Shown piece by piece: positions 30,600-41,864 of a stretch of DNA of 64,000 nt. A program made the position numbers and the translations under genes. How positions within the stretch are numbered: the stretch's first letter is position 1; each line of letters begins with the position of its first letter. The notes below the pieces were generated by a model. That model made no database searches, was not told the DNA's origin, and saw only the letters and a program-made list of their open reading frames with translations. Origin of the DNA: Diaporthe sp. PMI_573 (taxonomy: Eukaryota > Ascomycota > Sordariomycetes > Diaporthales > Diaporthaceae); the NCBI GenBank assembly GCA_021399435.1, contig JAJTUP010000099.1, positions 1 through 64,000 on the forward strand, read 5' to 3'.

Positions 30600-32070
30600 C
30601 CGCCCGCCTGGGCTATATTTGAAACGCAGGGCATCGAATGCGATCGGAGGAGATGTTCTGGGAGGCGGAGTCGTGCGCGAAGGTAAGAAAAGAAAGATCG
30701 GCCGCGAGAATACTTTCCCTTTCATTACGTGCCGACATATTGTGGCTGTTCCGGATAGATTACACATTGCACACAGATGCAAGAAATCAGGGAGAGGGAA
30801 GACCATAGTGTGTTTGCAAATGCCTCTCGTGTCAGTAACGAGTACGAAGGAGCGATGAGTTATTGGGGCGAGGCCACACAGGCTGTTGCGAGGTTTCCGT
30901 TGACGAATGGGCGCACAACGTTTCTGTACAGTACTGTACGAAATAGAATGCGGCTCTGAGCAGCTCACCACTCAGGCGGGCAAGAAGAGCTCCGGCCACT
31001 ATTTGCAACAAATCCAAACCGCCTACAACGAGCGTCACGTCCTCAGAATCTCTTTCATGAACTTGATGATGCCTAATTTTCCTTTGCGTGTCTCGGCAGG
31101 AAACATTCGGCATCTACACACCGACTGGTCTCACATCGGACTCTTCACTGATACCTCGTGGGCCTGACCTCGTCACTGGTTCTCCCACCGGAGCTTTTAG
31201 GTTGCTGCCCGAATATCTGTATTGCAGGCCTGATTGGAGGACAACCCCACCAGGGTCCTGTTTCCTACTGTACCAGTACGCACACAGGGGATGACGGGGC
31301 AGCCGGAAAGGGGAGTTTGTGGAGTAAAGTGCTGTCGAGGATTATCCATTGCTACATTTACGTGCTTCCTTTCCTTGAGTCTCTTTTCCTTGCTACATCG
31401 ATCTCAAACTGCTGGGATGGAAACGGTACGGAGGTCTTCTTTCTCTGCTAACGTCAATCCCTGCGTCCCGGAAAACCCCGCGTGCCGGAAAAAATGCCAG
31501 GTACATGGACTTCAGATCGTGTCAAAGACGCCACAAATATCAGTGTCTCCGAAAAAATGAAACCCCGTATTCTTTGACTGTTCCTCAGTCATCTTACAGC
31601 TTTTTGACGAGGATCTGGCCTCACAGAGTTGCCCTGGCGGCTGACGAAGAGAGTGCCTCCATTTATGGCAAATCCGACTTCTCTCATGATAGTCCTATCT
31701 TCGAGCTTTTATCATCTCTAATTTCTATGAACAGGTTATGTCTAGGCTGGAGTATATAGATAACAGAATTGCAGCCTTTTGCAAGCATTTTGGGCTATTG
31801 TGGCGCGTTGATATTCATGAGGTCGTCATGCGCATCAGGACTTCGAATCCAAGCAAGCGCTGATTCCGGTTTAGTGTGGAATGAGTCCGCACAGTGGCTG
31901 TTAGGATTGTGGCTGGTGCAAAATCATCGCTAATATGAGGTACAGCCACTGATTTGTGATCTTCCTGCTTGACCGAATCCGAAGTTCAGCCGGGCTGGTT
32001 TTTCTTTGAAGCAATAAAAATGTTTGCATTATGAAATATTGAAGCCGTCAGTGCGATATATGAAAAGTTG
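30600..32070. other. Gene-poor stretch
   Basis: Frames of 60-170 codons overlap on both strands without recognisable motifs. TGTACAGTACTGTACG near 30926 repeats a palindromic motif seen elsewhere in the window. Confidence 0.35.
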
Positions 32071-32073
32071 AGC

Positions 32074-32345
32074 TCAATCTAATGTAGCTAACTTCTGAGA
32101 TATCTCTTGATACCTACTATGCTGTGGGCTGAAGACTACTGCGAGCCCTGCTTGGCAACGAGTATATAGGGGCCGAGCAATATGTGCCCTGTTGAGTTGA
32201 ATATAGAGATCAGCGAGGCTCTGAAGCGTATTTAGGGCAGGGAGATATCGGTTAGCTTGGGTCAAACCCAATGCCTTCTCGTAGCCATCGAGCGCCCGCT
32301 TATACATCGCCTCGGCCTCGACGAGCGACGGCAATCTCTTCGTCG
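32074..32345 (-). pseudogene. TPR fragment (NB-ARC/kinesin light chain-type repeats)
   Basis: The minus strand reads EAEAMYKRALDGYEKALG then NTLQSLADLYIQLNRAHIAR, TRCQAGLAVVFSPQHSRYQE and a normal stop. This is the AExMYxRALxGYEKALG ... TLxxLGxLYxxQGxxxxAExMY pattern of the TPR tails of fungal NB-ARC-TPR (NLR-like) proteins. Only the last two repeats remain, directly abutting hAT copy C at 32346, so the gene was truncated by that insertion or by a rearrangement. Confidence 0.6.
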
Positions 32346-32347
32346 GC

Positions 32348-33310
32348 GTGCTCCTCAATGACGGTGGCATTCGATGGAACGCGACATATTACATGATCGA
32401 GCGTGCTCTTAAGTGTCGCCCTGCCATCGATCTCTACCAGGCGCAGTGGAAGCCTCCAGATAAAAACGACAAGCACAAGAATGACTTCCTCACCGAGGCT
32501 GATTGGCACGAGCTTGAGCTCTTCTATAAGCTCCTGCAGCCTTTCGAGCGACTCACGAAGCGACTACAAAGCCGTGCAGATAGCGAGGGCAACGAGGGTG
32601 GCCAAGGCTCGGTGTGGCAAGTACTCTACGCCATGGACTTCCTGCTTACGAAGCTTGAGAGCGTCAAAGAAGAGATTGACGCCATGGATGCAGATAATGA
32701 GGATGCCCTACCTCCCTACTACTCCGCCGGTGTGCTCGCTGCATGGTCAAAGATCAACACCTACTACGAGCTTACCGACCAGTCGCCTATCTACCGCATG
32801 GCCATCGCCCTCCACCCAGCCTACCAATTCGAATACTTCAGGGAGAAGTGGTGGAAGCGAGAGGATTGGATAAAGACAGCAGAGAAGGAGCTTACTGTAT
32901 ATTACGATCGCTTCGCCGCAGTCACGGTGGCCACTGAGCACGTCGACCAAGCCGAGACCTCTCCTTCTTCCTCGCCGACAATCGATGACGAATTCGATGC
33001 TTGGGGCCATACAACAGATCGACCACGCCGTGGCAAGAGGAGGAAGGTGGAGACTGAGTGGGAGATCTGGATAAAGCAGGTGCCATCGAAGGATGACATG
33101 ACCGTTAAGAATCCTCTGGCGTGGTGGGTGGACTGACGCTACGTATGGCCTATTCTCAGCAAACTTGCTCTTAACATCTTCAGCACGCCAGCGATGAGCG
33201 CAGAGCCAGAGCGCGTATTCTCTGATGGTAGTGAGCTCATCACTGATAAGCGCAACGGCCTTGGCGATGACACAGTTGAAGCTGAGATGATACAGAAGAA
33301 TTGGATTACT
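32348..33310 (+). pseudogene. hAT transposase copy C, 3' half with an in-frame stop
   Basis: The frame begins inside the transposase with GGIRWNATYYMIERALKCRP, the RWNSxYxMIxRA motif after the second catalytic residue. It continues through the helical insertion (LYYKLLQPFERLTKRLQ-like text), IALHPAYQFEYF and NPLAWWVD. A TGA at 33134-33136 interrupts it; the same frame then gives LALNIFSTPAMSAEPERVFS, the C-terminal dimerisation motif. The TGA could be a C-to-T change of CGA. BED finger and first two aspartates are absent. The copy abuts the TPR fragment on the left and the gene at 33311 on the right. Confidence 0.8.
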
Positions 33311-35417
33311 TCAAAGATCTTGCGCGGGATTTCTACACCAAGAGTCATACTCCATCTTCAAGATACTAACCCACGCCAGGAGTCTCTTCCCGGAGGCGCG
33401 CAGCATCTCCTGCGCAGCCAGCTCGCTGTCGGTCTTGAAGCGGCCTCCCTTCCTCGGCGCGGCCTTGTTGTTCCGCGCCGCCACGCCCTTCTCCACGGCG
33501 TGCTGTAATGTCATCGACCACGTGCAAAAGTCGAGGCGCAACATGGTCTCGAGCGCCAGCGAGATCTTGGCGTTGTTCTCGGCCGTGCGGTACGCGAATG
33601 GCAGGTAGCACCGCTCCAAGATGCGCGTGCTGATGTCCTCGCGCGCGTCCGCCTCCGCGTCGACGTCTCCGGGCCGGGGCGCCGTGCCCGGGAGCAGGTA
33701 CGGCATCAGGCAGCGGATTATGGCTACCAGGCTGCCCTCCGGCAGCGGCGTCTCATGCTGCGCTAGGAACTTGGTGAATGCCGCCACGGGCAGCTGCGCG
33801 ATCCGCTCTGTCGACTTCTCGTAGAGGTCTGGCAGGCTGATCATGCACTTCCCGGGAATGTCGTATGCGGCCTCGGATAACTGCGTTGATTGTCAGCACG
33901 GGTGTCGGGGAGGAGGGTGTGGGAAGGGCACTCGTGACCAGGCTACATACCAGCGCAAAGAGACGCAGTCGGAGCGGGATGGTGTCCAACAATGACGAAC
34001 CCGTCCATAGTGCTGTGTCGTTCTTGACGTCCAAAGCTAGCATCCGGAGGTGCTCTGGAGTTGATGGTTCCGAGCCTCCAGTGGACGAGTCGTCATCGTA
34101 GTCGCCGAACTTGTCGTTCTCGAGATCGACCCGGTCGCGCTTCCTCTTCTTGTTGGTCTTAGATGGGACCTTGTTCTCCCTCGTGAACACTTCCTTGAAT
34201 ATGGCTTGTGACGATGTGTTGCCGTCCGCAAACAATGCGCTGATTATTGGTTTCAGCGGGCTGACACGACTATTTTTTGGCACCACGTATGATACCAGGA
34301 GCGATTCCTGGAGAAGCTGGTACTCGTACGACTCGGAGGCTCCTTCGCGCTCGATATCCAGTCTCTTCCTCTCCCGGTAATCCGCCTCCAGCACATCCAC
34401 CATGTATTCCAGCCACGGCTGCCACCACCGCCACCGATGAGGATGCTGCGCGCTGCAGTTGAAGGCCCAGCCGAGGACCCTCCAAAAGTCCTGACCGCGC
34501 ACCCAAAGGCTGCCCTTGTTGGCCGTCTTGCCGCGCACATGGTCCTCGTCGCCGCTCTCCATCCCGCCCAGCCCGGCCGCGCTCCGGTCGCTGCGCCGCC
34601 GGCGGCCGCTCTCGCCGCGGAAGAGGAAGGCGTCGCGGAGGTTGGCGTTGACGGGGCCGACGGTGGCCAGGACGGTGCGCAGGTACGACATGGCCAGGGA
34701 CGAGACGTCGTGGGCGGCCGTGTCTGTCAGTTTCGAGGTGTGCTTGGGGTGGATCGCGAGGGTGCCCAGCACCGCCATCTGGGCTGGGGGCGCCACGCAG
34801 CCTGGTCTGTTGGGCTGCGCGTGGGCGGGCGGGATGCCGTCGCAGAGCAGGCTGTTCAACAGGTTCAGGGCGGCAATGTCTTTGCGTGTTGGTTTAGCTT
34901 AATTCATCACGACAGAACCAGAAAATCATGGGCTATGCTCACAGTATTGCTCCTCGAGGTGGATATGGCAGCGCAGCTTGAGCTCGCGCGGCAGGCCAAG
35001 CGCATCGCGATAGACAGCCTTGGGATGAGCTGAGTCGTCCCTGGAGTCGCTGGCCGGACTACTAGGCTCGGTCAAGCTGGCGCTCCCGGAGTTGCACTCG
35101 CTCGCCGTGAGGTAGGTGGAATCATTGGACGGTGGTGTCGGCGTCCGCGTCAATTCGGAGAGGGTAGAGGTGGTTGTGGCCATGCTTGTGTCTGCTAAGG
35201 GGGTCGGATCCTGGGGCGGCAGTTCTCCGGACATTGACGTTTGGAGAGGGGAAGCTTGTGGCGTCGTTGCTGGTCGGGAAGGTGTAAGCAGAAGTGTTTG
35301 AGGCGTGGGCGCATGAACGTCTGCGCCGGGAGGTATGGCCTCGATAGACCGGGTCGCATTGAAGTAGTGTGGTCGAGGCGTCCGATTCCATCTGGCTGGT
35401 GACACGGATTGGTCCAT
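33311..35417 (-). CDS. Conserved fungal protein of unknown function
   Basis: Three exons: 35417-34943, 34879-33951 and 33880-33311, with short introns (GTGAGC...AAG, GTATGT...CAG), 657 aa. The first 110 residues are Ser/Thr/Pro-rich. Then follow HIHLEEQYYIAALNLLNSLL, a helical region with LRDAFLFRGESGRRRRSDRS, and WVRGQDFWRVLGWAFNCSAQ. A bipartite basic stretch (KTNKKRKRDR) suggests the nucleus. The C-terminal part (LYEKSTERIAQLPVAAFTKF, ILERCYLPFAYRTAENNAKI) is helical. The last residues (CRNPAQDL) run into the end of hAT copy C, so the original C terminus may be lost. A splice acceptor nine bases before its ATG lines up with a donor in the upstream Mbp1-like gene, so the two might be transcribed as one. 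Confidence 0.6.
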
Positions 35418-35455
35418 AGTAGTGACCTGTTTATTGTCGTTGGTCAGAATTGATG

Positions 35456-36844
35456 TTATGAACTATCCACTCGTATGCTTACCGCGATGGTAGATGAGGT
35501 CGATACCGTCTCCTCAAGCGCGGAGCCAAGGGTTCTATTTTGCTCAGCGGCCGAACCGGTAATCAATTCTTGGACCTTGTTAAGCAGATTCGCTTCCGCC
35601 TTTGTTTTTGTCCTTTCATATTCGCGATGTAGTTCGTTCTTTTTCAGGTGAAGGTCTACTTGTTTCGCGACTGCTAAACTGAAGGACTGTTGGACCGTCA
35701 CAAAAGCCTCGCGCACCATCCGGGCGGTTTGATCCAAGTCCGAAACAAAATGGTCTTCCTCGTGGCGCAGCTGTGCATCGAGTTCCGCCTTCCTAGCTTC
35801 GTACTCGTTGTCCAGGCGCATGCGATCGGCTGTGTGCTGTTCCTTCAACTGCTCGAACCACGAGTTCTGCGGGTCTAGTACATCATTCGAGTAGTCGAGG
35901 AGCGCCTCGCCATACATGGTGTGCTGCCTTCTCGTCAGCATCTTGGGGGTCCAAGTCTCGTCTCGAAGTATGGGGTGGAAGCATACCCTGTGCACAATCA
36001 TCCTGTCTGCATCGTCCTCAGCCATGTAACTGCCAGAGGCGACAGTCTGATCGTTCGGCGTGTCATCCCGAAACGCGACAGAAGATCGGTCCAAGTCCTC
36101 AGCGAAGGGGTCTAGAATTGATCAGTACCCGATAGAGCAGCAGCACCATGCTTAGATGATCTCACCATTTCGCTTTCGCTTCTTGGCGGCAGGTCCAGGT
36201 TGGGGGACAGCGGCACTCTTCTTGGGCTGTTTCGGCTTGCTGACATGTCGTGGAGCTGGAGGGGGCGTAAAAGCGCCGGGCACGAAGTCGAAGATGGGGC
36301 CAATTCGGTCGAGAACATTGTGCTGTCGGGCCAACTCTTGCGCATCTGCCAGAGGCAGATAGGTTCCTACAGCGATGGAATCAAACGGTCAGCAAGTCTC
36401 CCAAGAGAGTGGAACATGGCAGCAATCAAGCGAGCACATTGGTTCTTTTCGTACCTTGAAACTTGCCGTAGCCTCCCTGAACCTTCTCGTGGTTTCCCTT
36501 TTGTACGTCGCGCTCGAGAATTCGGGTTCTCGCGGGCTTGTCGAAGCCGGCGGCTTTCAGGATGTGCGTGGCATTGACCCAATTGTCGGACTGACGTCGC
36601 ATCACATGCTCCCTCTTCGCATCTGGGCCTACAAATTGGAACTCCCAGACGGGGTTCTGTGACGTTGCAAAGATTAGTGGGGACTGGCCTGGACAGCGAT
36701 GCGACGAGTCGCCTCGGCCAGGGGAAGGGAGGGGACGCGAAGTCAAATGCAAGACGGAGAGGAATTGTGGGCGAAGAAGATCAGACTGACCCCATTGTAT
36801 GTGGCGGAGAAGATACCATCGCCCGCGCCATTCGCGGCGGCCAT
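35456..36844 (-). CDS. Mbp1-type APSES transcription factor, apparently lacking ankyrin repeats
   Basis: Four exons: 36844-36791, 36656-36455, 36366-36166 and 36111-35456, about 370 aa. It opens [18 protein letters not shown] and NPVWEFQF. The APSES/KilA-N DNA-binding domain follows: [34 protein letters not shown] and [18 protein letters not shown]. Then come [20 protein letters not shown] and a basic KKRKRN. The family next has [13 protein letters not shown], here at residues about 195-207, leading into ankyrin repeats. Instead the text goes to a long coiled coil ([20 protein letters not shown] ... [20 protein letters not shown]). In yeast and Aspergillus this factor binds ACGCGT with a Swi6-type partner to run G1/S genes. 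A donor GTAAGC at 35482 could splice to 35426 and fuse it to the next gene. Confidence 0.75.
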
Positions 36845-37560
36845 TTTGGGAATGTGCGTCAACGGTTCCTACCGTGATTTCGTTTGAGGGAGGGAGAGAA
36901 GCTGAGAGGATTGAGTTGTTGTGGAAATCGCGGCGGTCGAAATCGTGGTCGACGGCGCGGTCACAACGGTTTGGTCAAGGCGGCCAAGGGCAGTCGCAAC
37001 AGTCAAGGTTCGGGTCGTCCGGCCCAACTTGCAGCCTGACACTCAGACAACAGGGTGCTCTCGAACGAGTCGACCCTGATTGTGTGGGTGACAACGATAA
37101 GGCCACCTGGAAAGAACGTCGTCATGCACGTCAGAGTGAAGAGAAGGGAGACAAACGATGGTGTCTTGCTGGCCGCATGCTCTGAGCGAAAGCAGGCGGA
37201 AGGGGACAGGTCTTGGTGGTGATGGTGTAGAGAGCGAGCCAAGGGTCCAGGTCAAGGGTCTAGCTCATTCGATGCGACCGTTGGCGAGGTTTAATTGACG
37301 GTGTCGCGAAACTTGCCCCGCGTCGAGCCGAAGAATGGGGAGCCGCGGATGAAAAAGGGGGACCTTGCGTGCTTGTCTAGGGTGGTTGGCGGGATTGATC
37401 ACGTAAGCACGGACGCTAGCAGCAGGTCAACAACAGCTTTGGTCCTGTTGATAATGGCCCTTCACCCTGATCAATTCGAGTGCACATGGGGACAATAACA
37501 TCCTGTGACGTGGATGAGTGTGCCAGAGCCGCAATCTTTGTCTGTGTCTGCAACATGTGC
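36845..37560. other. Mbp1-like gene upstream region
   Basis: Presumed promoter and 5' UTR. No ACGCGT was seen here, so self-regulation through an MCB site is not indicated. Confidence 0.4.
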
Positions 37561-37580
37561 AAATCCCCAGCAGTGAACTG

Positions 37581-38829
37581 CTACCTAAGCAGGTGGTAAA
37601 GCAATATCCACCCGGCCAAATGAGACGATACTTTCGAGTTTGGACCTGTTGTATCAGGCCGGAGGGCATCGGCGATCCAATGTATATCGTACGTTTGCTT
37701 ATCAAGCCTAGCTTTGAATATAGCGTCAATATCGTCCCACGGAATATCAGGGAACTGATCAGCCTCTCTCATCTCAGCCCATTTGCTTTTGATTTGCAGC
37801 CAGCGATTTACAACGTGTGCAATTCCCGCCCATTGCGTCCGCCGCCTTGCCGAATATCAGCTGCTTGACAGCGAGGTTAATGACGTGGCCCAGACAGCGG
37901 AGACGGCGTTCGTCTGGATCAAACTCGAATTCGTTGCCGAGAGCCACCATTGCCGTGTCGTTATTGCTAGCATTATCAAGGACCATATACCCAAGCCGGT
38001 CGCTTCCAAGACCCCACTCTGCCAAGACGTCAGCCACTTCGTTGGCTACGTTATCGCCAGTATGGCGTCCGGATACAGCTGGAGAAGGACCGCGGAAGAT
38101 GGTATCTTGTCTTTGTACATCGGGTTGACAAACTCAATGAGGCGGCGAAGACGCTCACTCTCGATTAGTTGGAAAGGGAGATTATCGTGTGTTATCCAGT
38201 CGACGAGTAGCTCTTCGAATGCGCCGAGTTTGAGCCTCCCAAGAATGGTAGAAAAGATACGCTGGTCGGCTGGGGCCGCAGTCACTCCAAAGTGTTCTGT
38301 CAGAGTCTTAGTGCGGCTGGGCGGCGTCACGTCTTTTCTTGCTGGGTCCTGCAAAATTAAGTCGGAGTAAAATAATGAGGAGCGGCTTATTGCTTACCTT
38401 GACCCCATGGATATCTCGCAGGTGCTTGATAATATTGGCACTGCCGTTAGACTCGTACGAGAAGTGCGAGACCGTCCGGCACTTCTTCCTCACGCACAGA
38501 CGGCATACCCACCGAAGCTTCTTGCTGTTACTCTTGAGCCTCATACGGAACCCTTTCACCCACCACCAGGCAACTTTTGCGCCATTGGTCCTCGGAGGCG
38601 TGCCCGCCCGAAGCTCGTCGTTGAAGAGCTCGAACGGGAACGTGGCTATCTCGCCAGGCGTAGGATTCTCATCCAGGTTAAGTATCTTCCTCGGCGGGGT
38701 CTGCGGCGTTGAGCCTGACAAGAATGAGGACTGAGTAGAGAGCCTCGACGGGCAGGGAGACGAATGTAGGGTCAACGACGTCTCAGAGCCTGCTTGGCCC
38801 AAGAAAATGTCCTGGGAATCGACATCCAT
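37581..38829 (-). pseudogene. hAT transposase copy D, internally deleted
   Basis: Exon 1 38829-38398 encodes a leader and BED finger (CRLCVRKKC ... HLRDIHGVK). The intron 38397-38349 (GTAAGC...CAG) is at the family position. Exon 2 runs through LLVDWITHDNLPFQ to IPSSAVLLQLYPD. It then jumps, out of frame, to GRHTGDNVANEVADVLAEWG and the second catalytic motif VLDNASNNDTA. About 60 residues holding the first catalytic aspartate (FDGWTS in copies A and B) are gone. After HVINLAVKQLIFGKAADAMG the text changes to another hAT-like stretch (PWDDIDAIFKARLDKQTYDI, HWIADALRPDTT), which suggests a second truncated hAT copy fused behind it. Confidence 0.75.
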
Positions 38830-39000
38830 GGTGTTGGCGGCTGGGAAGCTAGACTCCTGGAGTCTTTCAGCGAAGGAGTACTATGGATCCCTTCAGCGGA
38901 GACGTACTGCAACATTTGACGCCCAAAGGCTAACGTCCTTCGCCTCCATTTTATCGGACACGACAGCGCAGCCTTTCCAGGCCGTCTGCAGGGACAATTG

Positions 39001-39034
39001 ACGCGTTGAGAAACCGCCACGCGATCCGACGCGT
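39001..39034 (-). promoter_or_regulatory. Three ACGCG boxes upstream of hAT copy D
   Basis: ACGCGT at 39001-39006 and 39029-39034 with ACGCGA at 39019-39024, 172-205 bp before the transposase ATG at 38829. Confidence 0.55.
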
Positions 39035-39235
39035 CGTGTGCAAATCGCGAAGCTCTCATATGGTCAAAGGCGTGTTAGCAGGTACAGCCACGGCACTGTA
39101 TAATCTACGGTACCGGATGTATCTTGCAACCGAAACCATCATCCTAACGTGGATGATGCCCCTCAGCGGCCGATCATTGGCCAGCGGGCATAACTGGGAA
39201 GGTGAATGTGGGGTCAAAGTTACAGCGCCGGGGTC

Positions 39236-39390
39236 TCACACTGAATGGAACGAGTTGGATCCGGTTGGATCCAAACCCAATCAACTGGACCTCTGAATTG
39301 GCTGGTTGCCAAGCACGGGGAGCGAGATCTCAGTTGAGTTGGACCCACAGTTGGAGGATCCAACGGATCCAACGATTGGAAGTAGTTGGT
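39236..39390. repeat. TTGGATCC / AGTTGG subterminal repeats of hAT copy D
   Basis: Clustered GAGTTGGATCC, GGTTGGATCC, CAGTTGAGTTGG and CAACGGATCCAACG units upstream of copy D, like the TTGG-rich ends of copy B, so this is probably the 5' end of the element. The matching 3' end is missing. Confidence 0.5.
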
Positions 39391-39399
39391 TGATTACAC

Positions 39400-40405
39400 A
39401 CTCTGGACCCGCCGCCGTCTGGTTGTCTCGCTTCCCGGAAACCCGGTACCGGTACCGGATTCTTGAATTCTCACAACAATGAGATGGTCCTCTTCAAGAA
39501 GGTACAGGCAGATAGATGTGCAAGTTGTCTATGCACGCGCAGTTTGAAAAGTTTGACAGCTTGGATATCGCCCGAGAGTTGCTGCGCAAAGCGTGCCATG
39601 TGGTGCGTGCTAGAATTGGCTTTGTACGTGAGTGCCTGCATTTCTTCGGATGATGATGGTCAGGCATGCTCGGAAGTAAATCACCATCCGCATGGATTCG
39701 AAGTGAAGGGTGCGGGAGTGCTCTCTGCACTTGACTCTTGTGTCGTGGTCATGAAACGTGTCTATGAAATGGTGGATGCAGGGCTGAGCTTGGCCTGCAT
39801 TGGAAAAACGCTCTGCAGTCCCAAAACCATGAGAACTGTTATGCGATTTGGCCAAACACATTAAAGAGCACCGTGTTTTGTATGCAGACAGAATCCTGGC
39901 AGAGATAGATCCTGATAGATCCTATGGGGCAGGGAGTTCCCAAAGATGGGTGAGTGATTCAAGGTGTCAATGGAATGCATACGTTCCACTAATTCATGGG
40001 ATCCCAATACACATACTCCAGATGCTTCTTTCACATTTTTACAACCCGACCATCAACAAATATTGGCGTGGCGTCCCACCTCAAGCGATTTCAAGTGGTT
40101 CAACAATGACTCACTCGCTGACACTCCAGGAGCAAATTCGGGCAGCCTAAGCTCTGACAATTGTCTAAATTCACACGGTCATAGATACCTCGGAAGCTAT
40201 GCAAAAAGGCCAGAATGTGGATAGATGGCTTATAGCATGTTAGCATTGATTCCGTCTGCGATTCTGCCAAATACAAGCGACTGTGACATATACCGTCTAT
40301 AGATTCCAATTCTGACAATAGTTGAGATCATTATGGTATCTTATGCTTGTCTCAGTTCGCATATGAATATGGCAATTCATGGCCACGGAGCTTGAGTACC
40401 GTATC
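39400..40405. other. No gene recognised
   Basis: A 133-codon plus-strand frame at 39463-39864 has no motif and may be chance. FDSLDIARELLRKACHVVRA in another plus frame near 39545 looks protein-like but has no clear start or partner exon. Confidence 0.35.
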
Positions 40406-40410
40406 CCAGC

Positions 40411-41036
40411 TTATATCGTTACAACGTCCCCCTTAATAGGCACCAAGTCTCCTGCACCCTTAAAGACCTCCTTGATGTCTGCCTGTTCCGACAACATAAA
40501 CCTCTCCGCCTGGTGTCCTAGCCTCGCAAGGCCCCTCCAGCGCTCAAAATCCTCCGACTTCCTCTTGTCACCGTGCGCTTCCTGAGGAAGCTCCCAGTGA
40601 CCCTTTGAGAAAGAAATTAGGGTCGAGATCTTTCTGTTTGTGATATCGTAGACCAGAGAGCACACCGTCCCGGTCTCCCTGCCAGCACGTGCACGGGTCA
40701 GCAATTGACGTATCGCGCTCGTTCTAATGCCGCCGCAGGATTCCATATATAAGGAAAGCTGGGAGAGACCTACTCCAGCCATGAGCATTGCCAAAGCTCG
40801 CCTGGGCGGATGCACTGGTACTGGCATGTTTGGTAGTTTATTCTCCCGGCCATGGGCCCGCCGTGGATGGCATAATTAATCTTGTCCTCAGAGAAGAACC
40901 ACATCTCGTACCGCCACTTTTCTGGGTTTCCGTTCGCATCCTGGGCGTCATAGTCATAGATTAGGTGCGTGTCCCGGATGTCCCGGTCGAAAGATGGGTG
41001 GAGGGGCGTGTTTGTTAGAAATTCGGGCAGGGGCAT
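40411..41036 (-). CDS. Phenolic acid decarboxylase
   Basis: Two exons, 41036-40774 and 40678-40411, with a 95-bp intron (GTAGGT...CAG), 176 aa, a normal length for this family. It decarboxylates hydroxycinnamic acids such as ferulic and p-coumaric acid to vinylphenols without a cofactor and acts in the cytosol. The sequence shows THLIYDYDAQD, EKWRYEMWFFSEDKINYAIH, GGPMAGRINYQTCQYQCIRP, GELWQCSWLEETGTVCSLVY and a final FSKGHWELPQEAHGDKRKSE. The paired Tyr residues of YDYD, the Arg and Tyr of the RYEM strand and the Glu of the barrel fit the lipocalin-like active site of the family. The gene appears intact. It lies near a broken P450; in plant-associated fungi the enzyme detoxifies plant cell-wall phenolics. 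Confidence 0.88.
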
Positions 41037-41039
41037 TGT

Positions 41040-41860
41040 GACGACACTTGGAGTGTCGCAAGTACTGCTTGCGAAGGCGTCTTTGTTGCAAGAGATTGGG
41101 GCTTCCCGTCGCGTGCTTCAGGCTGGGGGTGGGTTTTGCTCGTTCTGTGTTGCAGAGACTTCGGTTTTGATGAAATCACCGTGGCGTAGTCCGCGAGTCG
41201 TGACGTATTGATAACTAGTGCTCAACAAGAACACTCGTGCTACCTGGTCTCAAGGTTAGTTTCCCCCTTGGTGCGGCAAGAAGTACGACGTCCTTTTATA
41301 CAGTTCCCAAGACATCTTCCTACTCTTTCTATTCACCATGGGCTGGAGCAGCGGGATCAGCAGCCATGTCTGGTGGGATAGGTAGATCCACAATTGCACT
41401 GCGTCTATCCATATCCGCCACGACATCACGCCATCGTCAGGAGAAGTCTCGAGTAATGTCCCACAGCGGAACATCACCATCGGCCATATGCTGTGCTTCC
41501 TACACATATGCGGCGAAACGTATTTCCACAGAAACACCCACGATCTGACAACGCGTGTTGGGACATCACGCTATGTATCACGAGAGTAGAAATAATGTGC
41601 ATACTCTTCGAGACTACGGATACAGGTGAATCAGAAGCAGGTAAAAGGCTCTAAGCAGATGTCATACATATAAGCATCAGCTGCTGTATTCATGTGGCCC
41701 ACCACTAGAGGGAGGTGAGAAGGCAATGTCATATACAAGACCCTGTTCCCAAATAATGAATATGTATACCGTGCTAACCCGCGCAACACCGACCTGAGCC
41801 AATGCTCTATACAAACAATGAGGATCGTCAATGCCACAGAATGCCTGCCTCATCCTCAAG
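41040..41860. other. Intergenic; one short unrecognised frame
   Basis: A minus-strand frame of 93 codons at 41256-41537 (WRIWIDAVQLWIYLSHQTWL) is Trp-rich but unrecognised. The rest is probably the decarboxylase promoter and the P450 3' flank. Confidence 0.35.
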
Positions 41861-41864
41861 AGAC

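Noticed and set aside
34437..35033. Plus-strand frame of 198 codons rich in Ala/Arg/Val
   Set aside because: Antisense shadow of GC-rich exons of the conserved gene on the minus strand.
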